NCBI GenBank assembly: GCA_903832005.1
Contig: CAIKZO010000070.1
Coordinates: forward strand, 1 to 64,000
DNA length: 64,000 nt
Direction of reading: 5' to 3'
Origin: Enhydrobacter aerosaccus
Lineage (GTDB): Bacteria > Pseudomonadota > Alphaproteobacteria > Reyranellales > Reyranellaceae
Shown: piece after piece, positions 1-7,433 of the stretch
Layout of the letters: each line of letters opens with the position of its first letter
Position numbering within the stretch: position 1 is the stretch's first letter
The notes under the pieces: generated by a model
Database searches by the model: none
What the model was told of the DNA's origin: nothing
Seen by the model: only the letters and a program-made list of their open reading frames with translations
Translations under genes and position numbers: made by a program

Positions 1-2203
1 CCAGCACGTTGCCGATCCTGTCGTACGACACCGACAGGTCGCGCTGCCAGCCGGCATTGCCGGGGTCCGCCGTCGCCAGCCGCTCGGCAATGGCGAGCCC
101 GTCGCGGAAACTCTTCAGCGCCTCCGGCAGATAGCCCTGCGCCACCAGCACGTCGCCGAAATTGTTGTACGACACCGACAGGTCGCGCTGCCAGCCGGCA
201 TTGCCGGGGTCCGCCGTCGCCAGCCGCTCGGCAATGGCGAGCCCGTCGCGGAAACTCTTCAGCGCTGCAGAGCTATCGCCAAGGGTGACATGAATGTCGC
301 CGGCCTCGACGCACGCATGGGCTTCGGCGGGCCGCCCCTCTTCGCCGATGGCGCCGGCGAGGAGCGCGACCATTTTCCACCAGGCAAGGGCGTCCTGCCA
401 AGCATAGGCCGCCGCACATGACTCCGCGACGCTTGAAAGGCCCAGCTGAATCGCTGCCCAGGGGCGCAGCGCCGACAGACGATGAAGGTCGGCGTCCCGC
501 AGCCGCATCATCTGGAGCGGCAATTCGGCGAGGCAGAATGGATCGAGCGCACTGAAATCGTGCTCGCTCGTCCGTTCCAGGAAGGCGTTCCACAGCCCGT
601 CGGCGAGGAGCCGAGTTCCCGCGGCTCGATCGATCACGAAAGTGCCGGCCTTCCTGCGATTGAGCAACCAGTCGCGCAGGCTCTTGTGGAAGAGCGTAAC
701 ACCCGCCGGGCGGTGCTCGAACAGGCTTGGAAGGCCTTCGTAGATCAGAGCTTCGTCACGGATCGACCAGCCGAAGAGCTTCCTGAGCCATGGCTCCGGC
801 ACGGGATGCTCGGCTGCGGCAAGGACTTCGAGCAGCGGCACGTAGCGCTCATAGTCTCCCCGATTGGGAAAATGCCGCCGGAACCAGCGCTCGTAGAGAC
901 CGACAAGGCCCTGCGGAAAGTCCTCCGGCGCTTCGAGTGGAAGCGTTCCCTCCGTGATCGCCTGCCCCAGCATGCGCAGATAGAGAAAGTTACCCTCGGA
1001 CGCGGCGAGAATGCGTTTAAGCAGAGATTCAGCCTTGTCGCGCGGCAAGTCCTGAGTCGCCAGCCATCCACGGACATAAATGCGCGCATCTTCGAGATTC
1101 TCCGCCGATTCCGCTTCTATGTGCACGGGAACAAGGCCGGCGAACTGGCGAAGGATGGGCTCTTCCGGCCGGCTAGTCACGACCAGGGCAATCCAGCCGG
1201 GGAGCTTTGCCGCATGGGCCGCCAGAATCTCGACCAGTTCGCTACGCCCATCGCGCACCGTCTCGTCGAGGCCATCGATCACGACCGCGAAACGGTTCTC
1301 GCGCCGGCCTCCGTCGATGGCGGCCGCCAATGGCTCGATCAGCAACCAGGAAAAGAGCGAGGCCGGGCTTCTGCGCTGTACCTCCTCGCGGTCTTCCCGC
1401 CTCAGCCGGTCGACCAGAAGCCGGCGGTAATCGGGCAGCCGGGTCGCCATCTGGAAGGCGAGCGTACGCAGCACGCGGCCGGCGTCGCGGCGGACATCGT
1501 CGTTGTAGAGACAGAGATTGATGCCGAGGACATGGACCCTGCGGTGGTGGGCCAGCCAGGCGGCAAAAGCGCTCTTGCCCGAGCCAGCGCCGCCGCTCAG
1601 CCAAAACAGGCGCGAGTGACGGGCCGAGTCCTGCCAGTCGGCGAGCTTCTCCTGCAGCCACTCACGGCCAACGAAGCCGTCGATCAGCTTGACGATGTCG
1701 GCGCTCTGCGACGCCGGCGCGAGGCGGCCTTGCAGCTCCTCGATCTCGGCGGCGAAGCGCTGCGCCTGCGGGCTGGCGAGCAGGTCGAGCAGCTCCTTCA
1801 ACTTGGGCCGGTACCAGCGCTCAAACGCCTCTGGTCCGGCCGCCTGGTGCCGGGCCCAGTCGTGCATGTCGAGCCAGTGGATGTGGCTCACCAGGGCGGG
1901 CGGCGCCTCCATCACCTCGGCGTCGAGCAGAACGGTGGCGATCGCGCCGCCTTTCTCGTGCAAAGCCAGGCCGAGCTCATCGAGGCAGACACCGGGATCG
2001 CGCACGGAATGGCGGGAGAGGAAGCCCAGGGTCCAGTCAGAGTCCTTCAGGCCGTCGACGATGCTACGGCGCCAGTCCTCGCCGGCCTTGATCGCCGACC
2101 TGTCGCGCCAGACGTCGTAGCCGGCGGCGATCAGGTCGCGCTCGATGCGATCGACGATCGGCTGGTTGTGGGCCTCGTGGCCGTAGCTCAGGAAGATCTT
2201 CAC
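1..2203 (-). CDS. TIR-NACHT-TPR NLR-like protein (C-terminus outside window)
   Basis: At least 734 residues are visible, read from a GTG start that overlaps the preceding stop (GTGA). Residues 1-115 form a TIR domain: it opens with VKIFLSYGHE, and CLDEL places a Glu at 76 where TIR NADases carry their catalytic Glu. Residues about 175-450 form a P-loop NACHT/STAND-type NTPase, with Walker A GGAGSGKS (204-211) and Walker B VVIDGLDE (307-314). From about residue 625 there are 48-residue TPR units containing LAIAERLATADPGNAGWQRD. This order (effector, NTPase switch, repeat sensor) is that of bacterial NLR-like defence proteins, in which TIR domains typically deplete NAD or make a nucleotide signal. 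That function is inferred from the family. The protein runs off the left edge, so the number of repeats is unknown. Domain calls are confident; an antiphage role is not shown. Confidence 0.88.
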   Translation of the reverse strand, partial: MKIFLSYGHEAHNQPIVDRIERDLIAAGYDVWRDRSAIKAGEDWRRSIVDGLKDSDWTLGFLSRHSVRDPGVCLDELGLALHEKGGAIATVLLDAEVMEAPPALVSHIHWLDMHDWARHQAAGPEAFERWYRPKLKELLDLLASPQAQRFAAEIEELQGRLAPASQSADIVKLIDGFVGREWLQEKLADWQDSARHSRLFWLSGGAGSGKSAFAAWLAHHRRVHVLGINLCLYNDDVRRDAGRVLRTLAFQMATRLPDYRRLLVDRLRREDREEVQRRSPASLFSWLLIEPLAAAIDGGRRENRFAVVIDGLDETVRDGRSELVEILAAHAAKLPGWIALVVTSRPEEPILRQFAGLVPVHIEAESAENLEDARIYVRGWLATQDLPRDKAESLLKRILAASEGNFLYLRMLGQAITEGTLPLEAPEDFPQGLVGLYERWFRRHFPNRGDYERYVPLLEVLAAAEHPVPEPWLRKLFGWSIRDEALIYEGLPSLFEHRPAGVTLFHKSLRDWLLNRRKAGTFVIDRAAGTRLLADGLWNAFLERTSEHDFSALDPFCLAELPLQMMRLRDADLHRLSALRPWAAIQLGLSSVAESCAAAYAWQDALAWWKMVALLAGAIGEEGRPAEAHACVEAGDIHVTLGDSSAALKSFRDGLAIAERLATADPGNAGWQRDLSVSYNNFGDVLVAQGYLPEALKSFRDGLAIAERLATADPGNAGWQRDLSVSYDRIGNVL
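23..265. repeat. Near-identical 144-bp TPR-coding tandem repeats
   Basis: The 99 bases at 23-121 are identical to 167-265, a period of 144 bp or 48 codons. They encode the TPR unit of the TIR-NACHT gene on the minus strand. Identity with no synonymous differences indicates recent duplication or gene conversion. The array continues past the window edge. Confidence 0.9.
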
Positions 2204-2403
2204 CGCGCGGCCTCGCCCCCGACGCCCGACTTGGCGACGCCATGGCGCAGGTCAATCCATTCCAGAGGCAGGCGCTTGGTCCGCAGCCACTCTCCCAGCG
2301 CCGGGAACACCTGCGTACGCAGGTAACTGCGCTCGGCCTGCATGTCGAGGAACATGCTGGTGATGAACACCGGTCGCGATTTCCAGACCGCCGCGCGCGC
2401 CAT
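2200..2403 (-). CDS. Truncated DUF4062 domain, stand-alone small protein
   Basis: This is a 67-residue product starting at ATG 2403, with a GGGGGCAGG purine-rich stretch just upstream. Residues 9-55 (PVFITSMFLDMQAERSYLR, then VFPALGEWL and EWIDLRHGV) match the first half of DUF4062, a domain usually found at the N-terminus of large NACHT, WD40 or TPR proteins such as NPHP3-like and TEP1-like ones. The second half, normally with the CxxEIDRCRPFFIGLLG block, is missing because a TGA ends the frame. That stop overlaps the GTG of the TIR-NACHT gene by 4 bases, so the two are probably translationally coupled. It could be a real split subunit or a relic of a once-fused N-terminus. An in-frame extension to 2568 exists but lacks a ribosome-binding site. 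Confidence 0.65.
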   Translation of the reverse strand: MARAAVWKSRPVFITSMFLDMQAERSYLRTQVFPALGEWLRTKRLPLEWIDLRHGVAKSGVGGEAAR

Positions 2404-2905
2404 GCCTGCCCCCACATTGAACGCGAACTCGACCGTCACCCCCGGCCAAAACCGAGACTGCCATGCCCGGTTGATCCTCGGTAGTCTTTGCACGTCCATA
2501 AAACTGACCAATCGACGTGTAAATTTTGCCCTTTGTTTATTGCCGGCAGCTTCGAGAGGTTGCAGCATTCCAAGGGGCGCGAGAGGGGTGACGAAATGCC
2601 GGCCGACAACGTGGGTGTACCGGTGCCGGCATCGCCTTGATTGGCGCGATCCTCTAGGTCGAGTACTTCCAGCCCACCGAAAATCGCGGCATGCTTTCGT
2701 GTTCCTGATTGGAGGCCGTCAGCGGCGGCCGATCGGAATTCCCTGTTATTTTCCCTGTTAGCAGGGAATTACCGTGGAGAAAGGTTCGTGGTGGACTGCG
2801 CCCACCGCCAGCGAGCACGGGAACTTTCTCTCCGGGCGAGCATGCATCGCAAATGAGATGGGATCGAAGATCACGGCCCCCGGGGTACCACCTTGTTTGA
2901 TCGTG
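2404..2905. other. Intergenic region upstream of the DUF4062/TIR-NACHT pair
   Basis: About 500 bases without a convincing gene. The part at 2490-2560 is AT-richer than its surroundings and lies directly upstream of the minus-strand DUF4062 gene, so it probably carries that promoter; I could not fix exact boxes. The part at 2737-2815 holds repeat copy A (listed separately). The rest shows nothing recognisable. Confidence 0.5.
2737..2815 (+). repeat. Two-part intergenic repeat, copy A
   Basis: The first part (2737-2770) has two TTCCCTGTT units and an inverted copy, so AATTCCCTG (2737-2745) can pair with CAGGGAATT (2762-2770). The second part (2777-2815) is a 39-bp block that is perfectly repeated at 4443-4481 and contains GGTGG and CCACC arms able to form a hairpin. 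Copy B has the same order and orientation, 1.67 kb away. I do not know a name for the family. It resembles small dispersed non-coding elements (REP/RIME-like) of rhizobia and relatives. Confidence 0.8.
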
Positions 2906-3901
2906 TTATCGGCGGCGCTTCGTGGAGAACGCGGCGTCGACGCCGTCCTCTGCCGAAAGCCGGCGCCAGCGATCAACACGCTCCGATGTTAGCGTGCCTC
3001 CGGAGATCGCAGCTTGAACGGCGCAGCCGGGTTCGCGCCCATGCGCGCAGTCCGAGAAGCGACAGTCCTGCGCCACCAGGAGAATGTCGTCGAAGACCTC
3101 CGCGATTCCGGTGGCCGCGTCGGCCAGTTGCAACTCTCGCATCCCGGGCGTGTCGAGCAGCCAGCCCCCTCCCTTAAGCCGATGCATTTCCCGGCCTGTG
3201 GTTGTGTGGCGCCCTGTGCCGTCGGTGGCGCGGATCGGCTGGGTGGCGATGTCGTCTGAACCGCGCAACGTGTTCACGAGCGTCGATTTGCCGACGCCTG
3301 AGGAACCGAGAAGCGCGACGGTTTGGCCTTTGCCGCACCATGCAGCGAGGCACGATACGCTGGCGGGGTCACGGCTGTTGACGATTTCGACCCGCAATCC
3401 GGAGTCGATCGCGCGTGCCGCCGCCGCGAAAGCATCCGAGGTGTCCGTCAGATCGGCCTTGGTGAGAACCACGACCGGGTTCACCCCCACCTCACGCGCC
3501 AGCACCAGATAGCGTTCCAGCCGCGCGACGCTGAAATCCTGGTTGCAGGAGGCGACGATAAAGAGCGTATCGACGTTCGCGGCGATCATCTGCTCCTTGC
3601 GTGCATCGGCCGGTGCACGCCGTTTGAACAGGTTCAGCCGACGAAGGACGCGTGTCGGCTGCAGCATGACCTTGTCGATAAGCAGCCAATCGCCGACTGT
3701 TGGATGATCGTCCGAGGGTTGGGCACCGGGAATATAGGGTGCAATCAGGTGCTGCGACCCAGCACCGACGACATCGATCTTACCACGATGAACGGCCATA
3801 ACCCGTACGGGATGGCATTGCAGCGCTTCCTCAACCGAAACCTGCTCGCCAAAAAAGGCACGCCAGCCGAGTTCTTCCAAAGCTTCTTCAGTCGATTTCA
3901 T
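2906..3901 (-). CDS. rsgA: Ribosome small subunit-dependent GTPase A
   Basis: RsgA is a circularly permuted GTPase that assists late maturation of the 30S ribosomal subunit. The 331-residue protein shows the permuted motif order: G4 as TKAD (147-150), then G1 GSSGVGKS (199-206), then G3 DTPG (250-253). A C-terminal zinc-knuckle pattern follows (C280, C285, H287, C293). An OB-like domain covers about residues 30-100. Length is normal for the family. It lies alone among accessory genes and between two copies of an intergenic repeat, with a small gene 27 bases upstream. It may be a transferred or second copy, since housekeeping rsgA is usually elsewhere; the window cannot decide this. Confidence 0.93.
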   Translation of the reverse strand: MKSTEEALEELGWRAFFGEQVSVEEALQCHPVRVMAVHRGKIDVVGAGSQHLIAPYIPGAQPSDDHPTVGDWLLIDKVMLQPTRVLRRLNLFKRRAPADARKEQMIAANVDTLFIVASCNQDFSVARLERYLVLAREVGVNPVVVLTKADLTDTSDAFAAAARAIDSGLRVEIVNSRDPASVSCLAAWCGKGQTVALLGSSGVGKSTLVNTLRGSDDIATQPIRATDGTGRHTTTGREMHRLKGGGWLLDTPGMRELQLADAATGIAEVFDDILLVAQDCRFSDCAHGREPGCAVQAAISGGTLTSERVDRWRRLSAEDGVDAAFSTKRRR

Positions 3902-3928
3902 ATGGCTGCCAGGATCCGTTAATACTGA

Positions 3929-4207
3929 TCATTGCGTCTTCGGTCTGGCGACCCTCGCCTGGCGTCGGCGAGGCTGCCACTCACAGTCAAACTCATTGCC
4001 GACCCGCCGTACCATCGTGATGAGCACGTCTCGATCGCGAGTCGAAAGACCGGCCGGCATTTCGAGGTCCCAATTCCGCCCCGTTGCGAAGGCGCTTCGC
4101 ACAACCCGCGGCTTGCCCACGGCGAAGCGATGGCCCGCCTCGGGCAGCCGCTTGTTGATTTCCGCACCGAGCTCCTCTGGCGTCTTGGTAGGTTTTCCAC
4201 TTTTCAT
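3929..4207 (-). CDS. Small conserved-looking hypothetical protein
   Basis: A 92-residue basic protein of unknown function, with a good AGAGGA ribosome-binding site 5-6 bases before the ATG. It opens with MKSGKPTKTPEELGAEINKR. The middle contains RFAVGKPRVVRSAFATGRNW followed by a hydrophobic stretch, DVLITMVRRV, and the C-terminus is Arg/Lys/Pro-rich. No signal peptide, membrane segment or catalytic motif is apparent. It ends 27 bases before rsgA on the same strand, so the two are probably co-transcribed. The amphipathic pattern and RBS favour a real gene over a chance reading frame. Confidence 0.6.
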   Translation of the reverse strand: MKSGKPTKTPEELGAEINKRLPEAGHRFAVGKPRVVRSAFATGRNWDLEMPAGLSTRDRDVLITMVRRVGNEFDCEWQPRRRQARVARPKTQ

Positions 4208-4539
4208 GTTGTCCTCTCGGTAGAACGGCGAATCCTATTTGAACGAGAGGGAAGCAGTGCCCCCACGAGCAGAGGTGACGTGAGGCTACGCGGTGTTCGG
4301 ACCAACGATACTTCCCAAATGCGGGAAGGCTGTGAACAGGTACGCCTCCTGACCACAGAAATCTCTGTTCCGCGCCAGAAATTCCCTGTTCCGGGATCAA
4401 AAATTCCCCGTTCTGAAAGAGGCGACCCACCAAATTCCCCTAGAGAAAGGTTCGTGGTGGACTGCGCCCACCGCCAGCGAGGCCGATACCTTCCAATAGC
4501 GGCGAGGCACGACGGCCGCCGCCGCACACTCCCGCCCGG
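4208..4539. other. Intergenic region holding repeat copy B
   Basis: A 332-base gap between the small gene and the end of the AAA-RyR gene. Bases 4359-4481 are repeat copy B. The remainder shows no convincing coding potential, and no clear terminator was found for the AAA-RyR gene that ends at 4540. Confidence 0.55.
4359..4481 (+). repeat. Two-part intergenic repeat, copy B
   Basis: At 4359-4440 there are four degenerate units of the type AAATTCCCTGTTCCG, spaced 20-31 bases apart. They are followed at 4443-4481 by the 39-bp block that is identical to 2777-2815. Copies A and B lie in the same orientation on either side of rsgA and its small partner gene. Confidence 0.8.
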
Positions 4540-7197
4540 TCAGCCCTTCAGCCAGACGATCCGGTACCCTGCCCGTGCAACCATGTCCGGGAAGTGGCGC
4601 ACCGAATTGCGATCCTTGCCCTTCTCCTTGTCGGGAAGGCGCGAATAGGGAATGAGCAGCGGGTGGATCTTCCTTGCGTCATCACGCGGGGTTCCACAGT
4701 GCCAGCCATTGCGAAGACGCTGATCCATCCATCCGTCGTGCTCGGCCTCGGCAAGCCGCTCCATGTGATGCTCGAGGTGACTGCGGATATCGGTCTCGGA
4801 GGGGGCGTCGTCCGACTGAGCTTGCTTCTCACCCTCGATCCCCAAACCGGCCAGCGCCAGGACCTCCGGGATTCGCCGGGCCGCCGCACGGTTGTCCTCC
4901 TTGTCGATCTCGGCGAGCCCGGCATAAGGCTTGTCGAAGTGTGGCTGCATCTTCCAGCCCTCGGTTGCCGCAAGCGTGCGCCAGGTCTCGTGGATACCCT
5001 CTGCGAGGATTTCGATCATTGCGGACATCTTGAAACCCAGGTTGCGATTGAGGATGGCCGCGAAATCATCGAGCTTCACATGCATGCCCAGTTGGGCGGC
5101 CGTTGGCAGCAACGAGCGTCGGATCGGGCCCCCTCCGACAGGCTTGAGCGGCGAGACCAGCTTCTCCAGAGAGCGTGAACCGTGCTTGTACCATGGCACC
5201 AGCAACAACGCATCGAGCAGATCAGAGTCGAAATCCAGACGATCGGCGTCACCACACTTGAGCACGCTGCGGATCAGCAACGCCCGTCGAAGAGGATGAC
5301 AGACATCGTCCCCATCGGGTGTCTCGGATCGCGGTATCTTGCGTTGGTTCGGACCGGCGACATCGTAGTAAGCGTCGAGCCGGCTGTGGAAATCAGGCCC
5401 TTTGCACAGCCGGAAATCCTGCCAGGCTTCCTTCTCCTCGGGAGTACTGCCGTTTTCCAGAGGACCAAAAGCCTCGAATGTGTGGCTGGTGCCACCGGCG
5501 AAGATGAATACGCATTTGCCGATGGCATGATTGAGCTGGCCTTCCTGGAAGCGGCCATCCTGCATCGGCGCCAGGAGATATTGCAGCCAGAAATAGCCGC
5601 GCGAATCGAACTCGTCCCAGAACACGGCGGGCGTCTTACCCGACAGGACAAGATCGCGGACCTGGTGAAACGCGCCCATGAGATCGGCCGGTCCCGCGAA
5701 TTGCGACAGGTTGAATTCCAGCCAGGCATCCTTCCCGAGGACCTCGTTGGCGATCTGCTTGACGCCGAACGACTTTCCCGCGCCCGGCGGCCCGAAGACG
5801 CCGAGCGAGAGGGGCTTCTTCGCCTTCTTCTCGTCGTGATAGCCGAGGATCAGGCGCTTGAAAGTGCGAAGGGTCTCGATCTCGGTACGGTCGGCGGTTA
5901 CGAGTTCGCCAAATACCGCGTGGGGAAGGCGCTTCAGGGCCGGCCGGCCTTCCAACACGACTTGCCGGGCGAGACCGACAAGAGAAGGCCTCGACGTAGA
6001 GCCAAGCGGCCGCTGCGACGATTCGACGATCGTCCAGGACGCCGCGCCGGATACCGGGCGAGTTGGCCGGTCCCAGGGAATGATGGCACGGGCGAAGGCC
6101 GATGTGGGCTTGAGGATTTCCGCCGCCAGGCGCGCGGCCGGATAATCCGTCGGCAACGTTTCCCCGAGCTGTCCGTGACCGAGGTCGAACAGATTCCGCG
6201 CCGCAGAGAGGCCCGCCTCGATCGCCGGGGCAAGGTCGAGTACTGGCAGCGCTCCGCCGACCTTCTCGGCCTTCAGATGGCGCGCCAGGCTAAGAGCGAG
6301 CGCGGCCATCTTCGGCGCGGAATATCCCATCACCTTTCCGTTAGCTCGAGCGCCCCATTCGCCTTCGGCGCCACCGCCATCGAAGGAGAGCGTGGCACGC
6401 GGCGCCTTCCTGTCGGAACGATCGACCCATAGCGCGCCGTCGGCAGCGAAGCTCACGATAAGGTGCCGACAGCGATTGAGACTCGCGAGAAGCGGATTGC
6501 GGGAGAGGCCGTCACGCACCTCCTCGACCGTCCGCTCCCAGCTCAGTCCCTGACTGATGCCGACGCATTCCTGGCGCAGTTCATCGGCCGAAACCAGACA
6601 GATCAGCCGATCGGCAAAGCGCTCGACCAACTCATGCCACAAGTCACCCTGGGCGATGGGCCGCGACATCTTGAGAAGGATCCACTCCGGCGGCTTCGTG
6701 TCCGCGGAAGGCAAAAGCCAGCCGGATTTCTGGGCGAGCAGCCGAAACTCCGATCCGGCATCTTCGAGCACCAGGATATCCGGCGGCGGCAGATCCGGCA
6801 GCGGCTTTGGGGCGTGCTCCGTGCAAGGCGAAGAGGTCCGCCCTTCCTCATGCCCGTACCCCATGATGAGATTGGTACGCCAAACCTTGGCTTTATCGTC
6901 CTCGCCCGACCGCCCCACAGGCTCCCAGGTGGCATAGGCGTGATGACCACACGGATTTTCGTCGAGCCCCGGCGTTTGAATACCGAGATGGCTGCTCCAT
7001 GAGTCCTCGCCCGCCTGGTCGAGCAGGCACTTGAGCGTCTTCTGCACAAGAGCGGCACCGCCCAATTCGTGCCGGTCGCGGACGCCGCGCTGCTGTTCGG
7101 TCGTCGGCCTCCCGCGTTCACCTTCATAGATGTGGTGATCCACGATCACATCGCCCGAGACGAGAATGGCGAAAGCAGGCGTGACGGGCTGGGTCAT
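4540..7197 (-). CDS. PfkB-like / AAA+ ATPase / tandem RyR domain protein
   Basis: An 885-residue multidomain protein; an upstream in-frame ATG at 7284 is possible, but 7197 opens directly into the first domain. Residues 7-300 look like a divergent PfkB/ribokinase fold: SGDVIVDHHIYEG, then GGAA, then WILLKMSRPIAQGDLW. It lacks the DTxGAGD catalytic loop, where FDGGGAEGEW sits instead. Residues 455-680 are an AAA+ module with Walker A GPPGAGKS (469-476), Walker B VFWDEFDS (525-532), a sensor-like FIFAGGTS (564-571) and an Arg in HSRLD (604-608). Residues 725-885 carry two RyR-type repeats: IHETWRTL with KEDNRAAARRIPEVLAL, and EHDGWMDQRLRNGW with the Hp-L-x-PY block and a final AGYRIVW. The gene stands alone in an accessory region. 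I infer an ATP-driven sensor or remodeller that uses a kinase-like fold to bind a small molecule or nucleotide. Its true role is unknown. Confidence 0.8.
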   Translation of the reverse strand: MTQPVTPAFAILVSGDVIVDHHIYEGERGRPTTEQQRGVRDRHELGGAALVQKTLKCLLDQAGEDSWSSHLGIQTPGLDENPCGHHAYATWEPVGRSGEDDKAKVWRTNLIMGYGHEEGRTSSPCTEHAPKPLPDLPPPDILVLEDAGSEFRLLAQKSGWLLPSADTKPPEWILLKMSRPIAQGDLWHELVERFADRLICLVSADELRQECVGISQGLSWERTVEEVRDGLSRNPLLASLNRCRHLIVSFAADGALWVDRSDRKAPRATLSFDGGGAEGEWGARANGKVMGYSAPKMAALALSLARHLKAEKVGGALPVLDLAPAIEAGLSAARNLFDLGHGQLGETLPTDYPAARLAAEILKPTSAFARAIIPWDRPTRPVSGAASWTIVESSQRPLGSTSRPSLVGLARQVVLEGRPALKRLPHAVFGELVTADRTEIETLRTFKRLILGYHDEKKAKKPLSLGVFGPPGAGKSFGVKQIANEVLGKDAWLEFNLSQFAGPADLMGAFHQVRDLVLSGKTPAVFWDEFDSRGYFWLQYLLAPMQDGRFQEGQLNHAIGKCVFIFAGGTSHTFEAFGPLENGSTPEEKEAWQDFRLCKGPDFHSRLDAYYDVAGPNQRKIPRSETPDGDDVCHPLRRALLIRSVLKCGDADRLDFDSDLLDALLLVPWYKHGSRSLEKLVSPLKPVGGGPIRRSLLPTAAQLGMHVKLDDFAAILNRNLGFKMSAMIEILAEGIHETWRTLAATEGWKMQPHFDKPYAGLAEIDKEDNRAAARRIPEVLALAGLGIEGEKQAQSDDAPSETDIRSHLEHHMERLAEAEHDGWMDQRLRNGWHCGTPRDDARKIHPLLIPYSRLPDKEKGKDRNSVRHFPDMVARAGYRIVWLKG

Positions 7198-7433
7198 GGT
7201 CGAATCTCGATTTGGAAAGACGTGTTGGTCTCGTCTCCACACTGGCATGTGCGGTTGAACAAGGCCAGACATTGCACGCAGCAATATGTGATGATGGATC
7301 GAGTTTTAAGTCGCGCGCTTCGCAAGTCTTCGCCAGCCAATTGCGTCTGGCCGTTCGGATAGACCGGCAACTGCAAGGCTGGGTGCCGAATTTGGCTAAT
7401 GTCGATGGCCCGGCAATTGCTCAGTATCGCGCC

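Noticed and set aside
482-2326. Long plus-strand open frame of 614 codons
   Set aside because: It is the antisense shadow of the TIR-NACHT gene; its translation has no domain pattern, while the minus strand gives clear TIR, NACHT and TPR motifs.
2906-3901. rsgA as part of the candidate defence unit
   Set aside because: It is a recognised ribosome-assembly GTPase with complete motifs; position alone does not give it a defence role.
4359-4440. Possible CRISPR-like array
   Set aside because: Units are degenerate, spacing is irregular, no unique spacers of constant length exist and there are no cas genes.
5182-6432. 416-codon plus-strand open frame inside the AAA-RyR gene
   Set aside because: Arg/Gly-rich antisense shadow; the minus-strand frame carries Walker motifs and RyR repeats.
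7198-7433. N-terminal extension of the first monooxygenase to 7212
   Set aside because: The added residues do not resemble the family, and this 236-base gap must hold two divergent promoters.
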